Shown here piece after piece: positions 59,388 through 64,000 of a stretch of 64,000 bases of DNA (position 1 is its first letter; each line of letters begins with the position of its first letter). The position numbers were made by a program, and so were the translations under genes. Source of the DNA: DASWJZ01 sp963739005 (GTDB lineage Bacteria > Pseudomonadota > Alphaproteobacteria > Rhizobiales > Afifellaceae); the NCBI GenBank assembly GCA_963739005.1, contig CAVTYQ010000005.1:1-64000 (forward strand), given 5' to 3'. Below the pieces are notes generated by a model that had not been told where the DNA came from, made no database searches, and worked only from the letters and a program-made list of their open reading frames with translations.

Positions 59388-60596
59388 CTATGGCACGACC
59401 TTCCCGTGCCGCGCCACGATCTTCCCGCGCTTCATCACGAGGAGTCGCAAAGGATGCGAGGCGACGGCTTCGGGAACCGACTCGGCGCGGATGGCGACGA
59501 GATCGGCGGCGCGGCCTTCGGCGAGGCCATGATCCGCCAGCCCGAGCACCTTCGCCGCTGCATGCGTCGCGAGGTCGAGGGCGAGCGCAAGGTCTTCGTC
59601 AGCGCGAAAATCCTGCCGATAGCCAACGATGGCAGCGCGTTCGAGCATGTCGCCGTTGCCGTAGGGCGACCAGGCGTCGCGGATGTTGTCGGAGCCGGCG
59701 AAGACCGTGACGCCCGCCGCGCGGAGCCGCTTCACCGGCGGCATCGGCACCGGGCCGGGCCCGTTGGTCATGATCGCGACGCCGGCCGTCGCCAATGCCT
59801 CCGCCGTGCGGCCGAACTCCGTGTCGTCGACGCTGCCGAGCGCGAAGGCATGGCTGACGGCCACCTTGCCGGTCAGCCCAGCGGCAATCGTGCGCGCAGA
59901 AATTTCGCGGAGCTCTGAGCAGCCAAGCGGCCCAAAATCGTGGAGATGAATGTCGAGCCCGACTCCCTGCTTCTCGGCGACGCCGAAGATCGCGTCGAGC
60001 TGACCCTTCACGTCCTTGTCGATGCCGGCCGGATCGAGCCCGCCGACGAGGTCGGCGCCTTCGCCGATTGCCGCATCGAGAAGGTCGGCGACGCCCGGCT
60101 CGATCATCAGGCCGCTCTGCGGGAAGGCGACGATCTGGATGTCGACAAGATCGCGCACCTGCTCGCGCACCTTCAGGAGCGCGTGGAGGCCGTCGAGTTT
60201 CACTTCCATGTCGATGTCGACATGCGTGCGGAGCGCGGTCGTGCCATAGCCGACGACCTGCTCGACGAGACGCATCGCGCGCTTCTCGACCGGGTAGGCA
60301 AGCTCGCGCCGCAGCGCCTTCTCCGCCGCGATCCGCTCAGCGACGCTGTCGCCTGCCCGGTGCGATATGAAGGGGAGGCCGAGCAGGGTCTTGTCGAGAT
60401 GGATGTGGCCTTCGACGAGGCCGGGCAGCACCAGGGCGCCATCAAGCGCGATCCGCTCCGCGCCGTCCAATGCGGCGGAGCCTGCATCCACGATGCGCGC
60501 GATGCGGCCGTCGGCGATCTTGATGTCGGCGCGCCCAATCCCGGAAACGTGGCCATCTGGAAGCCGCGCGTCGGCAAGCACGGTTGCGGAATTCAC
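59388..60596 (-). CDS. cytosine-deaminase-type amidohydrolase
   Basis: 402 residues from GTG 60596, whose GTGA overlaps the stop of the upstream gene; the frame is open far upstream, but that part is the antisense frame of the next gene. ALVLPGLVEGHIHLDKTLLG (HxH metal site), THVDIDMEVKLDGLHALL, GLDIHLHDFGPLG (His ligand), VAVSHAFALG, VTVFAGSDNIRDAWSPYGNG (catalytic Asp) and the C-terminal ADLVAIRA. This is the CodA/AtzC branch of amidohydrolases that deaminates or hydrolyses heterocycles or amides. Coupled with the questin-oxidase-like gene. Confidence 0.88.
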   Translation of the reverse strand: MNSATVLADARLPDGHVSGIGRADIKIADGRIARIVDAGSAALDGAERIALDGALVLPGLVEGHIHLDKTLLGLPFISHRAGDSVAERIAAEKALRRELAYPVEKRAMRLVEQVVGYGTTALRTHVDIDMEVKLDGLHALLKVREQVRDLVDIQIVAFPQSGLMIEPGVADLLDAAIGEGADLVGGLDPAGIDKDVKGQLDAIFGVAEKQGVGLDIHLHDFGPLGCSELREISARTIAAGLTGKVAVSHAFALGSVDDTEFGRTAEALATAGVAIMTNGPGPVPMPPVKRLRAAGVTVFAGSDNIRDAWSPYGNGDMLERAAIVGYRQDFRADEDLALALDLATHAAAKVLGLADHGLAEGRAADLVAIRAESVPEAVASHPLRLLVMKRGKIVARHGKVVP

Positions 60597-61651
60597 GCGA
60601 TGAGCCGCACGCGGCGCGCGGCGACGAGCTTGTAGAGCGGGTCGCCGTATAGCTTCCATTCCTCGTGCGCGGAGAAGGTCAGGCTGATGTCGTGCTCGTC
60701 GTCGCAAAGGACGGCGGCCGCCATGATCTCCGGCCAGTCGGGCGTCGGGATTTGCCGCCATGCGTCGAGCGTCGCCGCGCTCGGCAAATCCGGGAAGCCG
60801 ATCTTCGGATAGAGCGCCGCGATCGCCTGCCAGAAATACCGCAGCGCGAGATCGGGGTCTGGGAGCACCGGGCGCAGAACCCGCAGCCAGTGCGTTCCAG
60901 TCAAAGCGTGGAGCGCGCAAAAATCCATCGTCGCGGCGTAGAGCGCGAGCGACGCGGCGGCGACGCGGTCGGGCGTCTCCGGGCCGATCTTGAGCTGATC
61001 CACGACGCCGGAAAACTCCGGCTTCTTCGCCATCTCCATCATGAAATGCCAGAGAAGGTCGATCTCGACCTCGATGTTCTGGAACGCCGTCACCGGCTTG
61101 AGCCGCGCCAGCACCTCCGCCGGATCGTCGGTGTCGGGTGCGGCGCCGGTCGCCGGGCGGAGCGGCAGATAGGCCGCCGCCCAATAGCCGAGCGACGCGC
61201 TGACCTCCGCTTCGTCCTCGCGCATGACGCCATAGGCGAGGCGCATGAAGGCGTGGAGCGCGCTTGCCGCGATGCCGGGCACAAGCGCTGGCAGGTAGGT
61301 CACGCAAGCGCCGCGGATGCCGAGCCGCGCCACCTCCTGTGAAAAGAAGGCACGATAGTCGCCCTCGCGGCTGCGCTCGCCGAGCGCCTCTTTCCAGCGC
61401 GCGCGCTCGATCGGCCGCACCGCCGGCGGCATCGGCCCGAGGCGGCTCACGTCGCGATAGATCGCGAACCATTCGGCGAGCCGCGCATCCGTCGCGCCGA
61501 GCCTTGCGAGCGCGACCAGCATCATCGGCTGGTGGTTCGCCATGAACGGATGGAACTCGGCGCTGAAGCCGCGCGCTTCCAACAGCAACTGGTCAAGATC
61601 GCGTTCGCCCGAAGCGGCGCGCCGTGCGTTCGACAGGTAGGCTCTGGCCAT
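60593..61651 (-). CDS. questin oxidase-like (DUF4243) protein
   Basis: 352 residues from ATG 61651 with AGGAGG upstream. FHPFMANHQPMMLVALARLG, GDYRAFFSQEVARLGIRGAC, LVPGIAASALHAFMRLAYGV (His-rich helix), ASLGYWAAAYLPL, TMDFCALHALTGTHWLRVLR and AAAVLCDDEHDISLTFSAHE fit the questin oxidase family, known in fungi for ring-opening Baeyer-Villiger oxidation, with many bacterial relatives of unknown role. Translationally coupled with the amidohydrolase, and divergent from the ABC transporter at 61894. Confidence 0.75.
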   Translation of the reverse strand: MARAYLSNARRAASGERDLDQLLLEARGFSAEFHPFMANHQPMMLVALARLGATDARLAEWFAIYRDVSRLGPMPPAVRPIERARWKEALGERSREGDYRAFFSQEVARLGIRGACVTYLPALVPGIAASALHAFMRLAYGVMREDEAEVSASLGYWAAAYLPLRPATGAAPDTDDPAEVLARLKPVTAFQNIEVEIDLLWHFMMEMAKKPEFSGVVDQLKIGPETPDRVAAASLALYAATMDFCALHALTGTHWLRVLRPVLPDPDLALRYFWQAIAALYPKIGFPDLPSAATLDAWRQIPTPDWPEIMAAAVLCDDEHDISLTFSAHEEWKLYGDPLYKLVAARRVRLIA

Positions 61652-61893
61652 GGCTTTTCCTCCTGTCCTTGGCGATGACAGGTGCAGGCCATCGTTATCG
61701 CAATTTCGCGCTGCGAGACAGATGGCGGCCCGCCACAGGAACGATCGCCGGTTGCAGTGGGAGCGTGGCGCTACGGCAGGCTTGCGAATCGGCGCGCCGA
61801 TAGACAGGCGAGCGGGCGTCGGCCTATGTTGTGCGCTGCAGCAAGCGAGTTTCGCGCCTGGCATCAAGCCGGCTGCGAAGACAGGAGGTTCAC

Positions 61894-63174
61894 ATGGGAT
61901 GGCGGATGAACGTTGCGGTCGCGGCCGCGGCCGCAGTTTCTCCTCTTTTGGGATCGCCGAGCCAGGCGCAGGACAAGCCCTACGCCGGGATCACGCTGAA
62001 CATCGCCTCGCAGAACGACCAGTTCGCAGCGGTGATGGCCGACCTCGCGCCGCAGTTTGCGGACAAGACCGGCGCGACGGTGAAGGTCGACATCCTCTCC
62101 TATCCCGAACTCCTGACCAAGATCACGACCGACTATATCGGCCACACCAAGGGCTACGACATCGCCACGACGGACATCGTCTGGGCCGGCCAGTTCGCCG
62201 AGAGTGGCTGGACCGTCGAGCTCTCCGACTTGATCAAGCGCGACGGCGCCGAGATCAACGTCGACGACATCTACCCCGTCCTGATGAAGGCGCTCGGCAA
62301 CTACGACGGCAAGCAGGTGGCGTTCCCCTTCGCCGGCTATGCCAACGTGCTCGCCTATCGCACCGACCTCTACGAGGCCGCGGGGCTGAAGCCGCCCTCG
62401 ACCATGGAGGAGCTTGTCGCCGATGCGAAGAAGCTGACCGACAAGTCGAAGCCCATCTACGGCTTCGTCGCGAACGGCCAGAAGGGCCCGGCCGTGGCCC
62501 AGGACTGGATGCAGTACAACGCCCAGATGGGCGGCTCGATCCTCGGCAGCGACGGCAAACCGGCGCTCAACTCCGACGCCAACGTGAAGAGCCTCGAAGT
62601 CTACAAGGCTCTCTTCGACGAAGACGCCCCTCCGGGCGCCGCCGACTACGATTGGGGCGGGCGCGAGGAGAGCTTCCGCCAGGGGCTCGTGGCGAACATG
62701 CAGACCTGGTCGGTCGGCGCCGCAGGCTATGGCGACCCGGCGCAGTCGAAGGTGGTCGGCAAATACGGCATCGAGCTCGCGCCCCCGGGCGAGGGCCTGC
62801 CGAAGAAATACGGCGTCGGCGGCTGGGGCCTCGCCATCAACGCTGATATCGGTCCGAAGCAGCAGGAGGCGGCGTGGGCGTTCATCAAGTGGATCACCAG
62901 CCCGGCGGTCCACAAGGAGATGAACATGAAGGGCGCCAGCAGCTACCTCAGGATCAGCGAGACGCACGACGCAGATCTTCTCGCCAAATTCCCCTTCCTG
63001 CCGGTCATCGACGAAACCTTCTTGAACGGCGACGGCGACTATCGCCCGCGCATCCCGCAATATCCGCAGATCCAGGACATCCTGGGGACGGCGGTGAATG
63101 CGGTGCTTGTCGGCAACGTCGAGCCCAAGAAGGCGCTCGACGACGCGCAGGCGGAAGCCGCGAAGCTGTTCTGA
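61894..63174 (+). CDS. sugar-type ABC transporter substrate-binding protein
   Basis: 426 residues from ATG 61894, with ACAGGAGG upstream. Signal peptide MNVAVAAAAAVSPLLGSPSQ, then AQ. GITLNIASQNDQFAAVMADL, YPELLTKITTDYIGHTKGYD, DIVWAGQFAESGWTVELSDL, FPFAGYANVLAYRTDLYEAA, GVGGWGLAINADIGPKQQEA. Solute-binding family 1. The neighbouring amidohydrolase and questin-oxidase-like genes suggest the ligand may not be a plain sugar. A permease follows 12 bases later. Confidence 0.9.
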   Translation: MGWRMNVAVAAAAAVSPLLGSPSQAQDKPYAGITLNIASQNDQFAAVMADLAPQFADKTGATVKVDILSYPELLTKITTDYIGHTKGYDIATTDIVWAGQFAESGWTVELSDLIKRDGAEINVDDIYPVLMKALGNYDGKQVAFPFAGYANVLAYRTDLYEAAGLKPPSTMEELVADAKKLTDKSKPIYGFVANGQKGPAVAQDWMQYNAQMGGSILGSDGKPALNSDANVKSLEVYKALFDEDAPPGAADYDWGGREESFRQGLVANMQTWSVGAAGYGDPAQSKVVGKYGIELAPPGEGLPKKYGVGGWGLAINADIGPKQQEAAWAFIKWITSPAVHKEMNMKGASSYLRISETHDADLLAKFPFLPVIDETFLNGDGDYRPRIPQYPQIQDILGTAVNAVLVGNVEPKKALDDAQAEAAKLF

Positions 63175-63186
63175 CGCGAGGCCGGA

Positions 63187-64000
63187 TTGGCGGCCGCGCG
63201 CGCCGACATAATCGATAGCGGCCGGGCCTCGGGTCCGGCCGCGCCACTTCGCCGCGGGCTCTCCTTCGCGCGCCGCCGCCAGCTCTTCCTTTTGATGTTC
63301 GGCGCGCCGGCGGTTCTCTACGTGCTCGTGGTCGCGGTCTGGCCGCTCGCCCAGGGCATCGCTTACTCGTTCTACGACTACAGCCTGCTTCGCCCCGCGG
63401 CGCGTGCCTTCGTCGGGCTCGATAACTATCGCGCGCTCTACACCAATGACGCGGCGCGGAATTCGATTCTGACCACCATGATCTTCACGGTGTCGGCGGT
63501 GACGCTGGAATTCGTGGCTGGCCTGGCGCTCGCGCTCCTTCTCTGGCGCGACAGCGCCTTCCAGCGCGCCTGCCTGGCGCTCCTCCTGATACCGGTGACC
63601 GTCACGCCGATCGTCGTTGGCCTCGTCTTCCGCGCGCTGCTCGCGCCCGACTACGGCATGATCGGCTACTATCTGGCGCAGTGGGGGATATCGTCACCGC
63701 GCGGCTTCTTCGGCGATCCCGCCACGGCGCTCGGCACGCTGGTCTTCGTCGACGCCTGGCAATGGACGCCGTTCATGGCGCTGATCCTTCTCGCCGGCCT
63801 GAAGTCGCTGCCGAGCGACGTGCTCGAAGCGGCGGAAGCCGATGGCGCGACGCCGGCGCAGCGCTTGCGCATCGTCGTCCTGCCGATGCTGCTGCCGGCG
63901 GTCTTTCTGGCACTCGTGCTTCGGACGATGGATGCCTTCCGTGTCTTCGACATCATATTCGCCACCACCAACGGCGGCCCCGCCGACGCGACCGATGTTC
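63187..64000 (+). CDS. sugar-type ABC transporter permease (MalF-like), cut by window end
   Basis: Open from a TTG at 63187 (in-frame stop of the previous gene lies just before; no ATG until inside the first helix) to the window edge, 271 codons. LFLLMFGAPAVLYVLVVAVW first membrane helix, AFVGLDNYRALYTNDAARNS loop, and the EAA motif DVLEAAEADGATPAQRLRIV VLP. The last residues FDIIFATTNGGPADATDV are the usual penultimate loop, so only about 25 residues are missing. Confidence 0.85.
   Translation, partial: MAAARADIIDSGRASGPAAPLRRGLSFARRRQLFLLMFGAPAVLYVLVVAVWPLAQGIAYSFYDYSLLRPAARAFVGLDNYRALYTNDAARNSILTTMIFTVSAVTLEFVAGLALALLLWRDSAFQRACLALLLIPVTVTPIVVGLVFRALLAPDYGMIGYYLAQWGISSPRGFFGDPATALGTLVFVDAWQWTPFMALILLAGLKSLPSDVLEAAEADGATPAQRLRIVVLPMLLPAVFLALVLRTMDAFRVFDIIFATTNGGPADATDV

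Noticed and set aside
59388..61472. 694-codon minus-strand open frame
   Set aside because: Only its last 402 codons (from GTG 60596) read as amidohydrolase; the upstream part is another frame of the questin-oxidase-like gene, which has a better start and composition.
61650..62846. 398-codon plus-strand open frame and its minus counterpart 61864-63060
   Set aside because: Both overlap the binding-protein gene in other frames and are low-complexity Arg/Asp/Gly-rich.

Overview
The window is GC-rich DNA with alphaproteobacterial gene content. The gene families present (SoxCD-like sulfite dehydrogenase, DUF2934 and DUF1178 proteins, Flp pilin, SmoEFGK-type polyol ABC systems, an IS407-type IS3 element) fit a member of the Hyphomicrobiales, but no rRNA, tRNA or housekeeping gene is present to fix the taxon. 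No CRISPR array or tRNA was seen.

Layout. 1-0.9 kb: end of a phage-like H-type lectin protein with an in-frame stop. 0.9-22.9 kb: an exopolysaccharide locus, almost all on the minus strand. In order of transcription it reads VanZ-like protein, CpsB-type phosphatase, Wza export lipoprotein, Wzc-type tyrosine kinase, a membrane-anchored J-domain protein, a repeat-rich secreted protein, an envelope TPR-like protein, an O-antigen-ligase-like protein, a NusG paralogue, a polyprenyl-phosphate sugar transferase (with a broken tandem copy), a methyltransferase, a GT2 glycosyltransferase, a Wzx flippase, a Wzy polymerase and a GT4-like glycosyltransferase. A plus-strand island (His-rich secreted protein, SoxC-like molybdoenzyme, SoxD-like dihaem cytochrome c) sits inside the locus, and an intact IS3 element is inserted just upstream of the GT2 gene. 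Many genes of the locus carry single frameshifts, several at homopolymers.

22.4-38.3 kb: an accessory region of decayed genes and diverged duplications. A nuclease-like protein and a secreted BNR/von Willebrand type D protein are followed by a run of pseudogenes (reductase, TetR, YCII-like, GST, outer-membrane barrel). Through the same stretch a set of small unrecognised elements recurs in two to four diverged copies: a VanZ-like gene, a small protein starting MSW.RLPL, a microprotein ending YRWRGWA, a roughly 150-nt non-coding element with an intrinsic terminator, and a tail-anchored protein with a conserved promoter. This is the best candidate in the window for something undescribed.

38.5-44.7 kb: an operon of sugar-type ABC transporter (binding protein, two permeases, ATPase) with a SIS-domain protein and a PfkB kinase between permeases and ATPase, resembling Amadori-compound (fructosamine) utilisation. 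44.8-45.9 kb: three small minus-strand genes including a second J-domain-like protein that has lost HPD. 46.1-52.9 kb: HAD phosphatase, SorC-type regulator, and a SmoEFGK-like polyol ABC transporter followed by a polyol dehydrogenase-type SDR. 52.9-59.1 kb: lactonase-fold protein, TIM-barrel isomerase, FGGY kinase and BtpA-family protein on the minus strand, then a second SDR and a polysaccharide-deacetylase-family protein on the plus strand. 59.1-64 kb: a small zinc-binding protein, a cytosine-deaminase-type amidohydrolase, a questin-oxidase-like protein, and the start of a third sugar ABC transporter that runs off the window.
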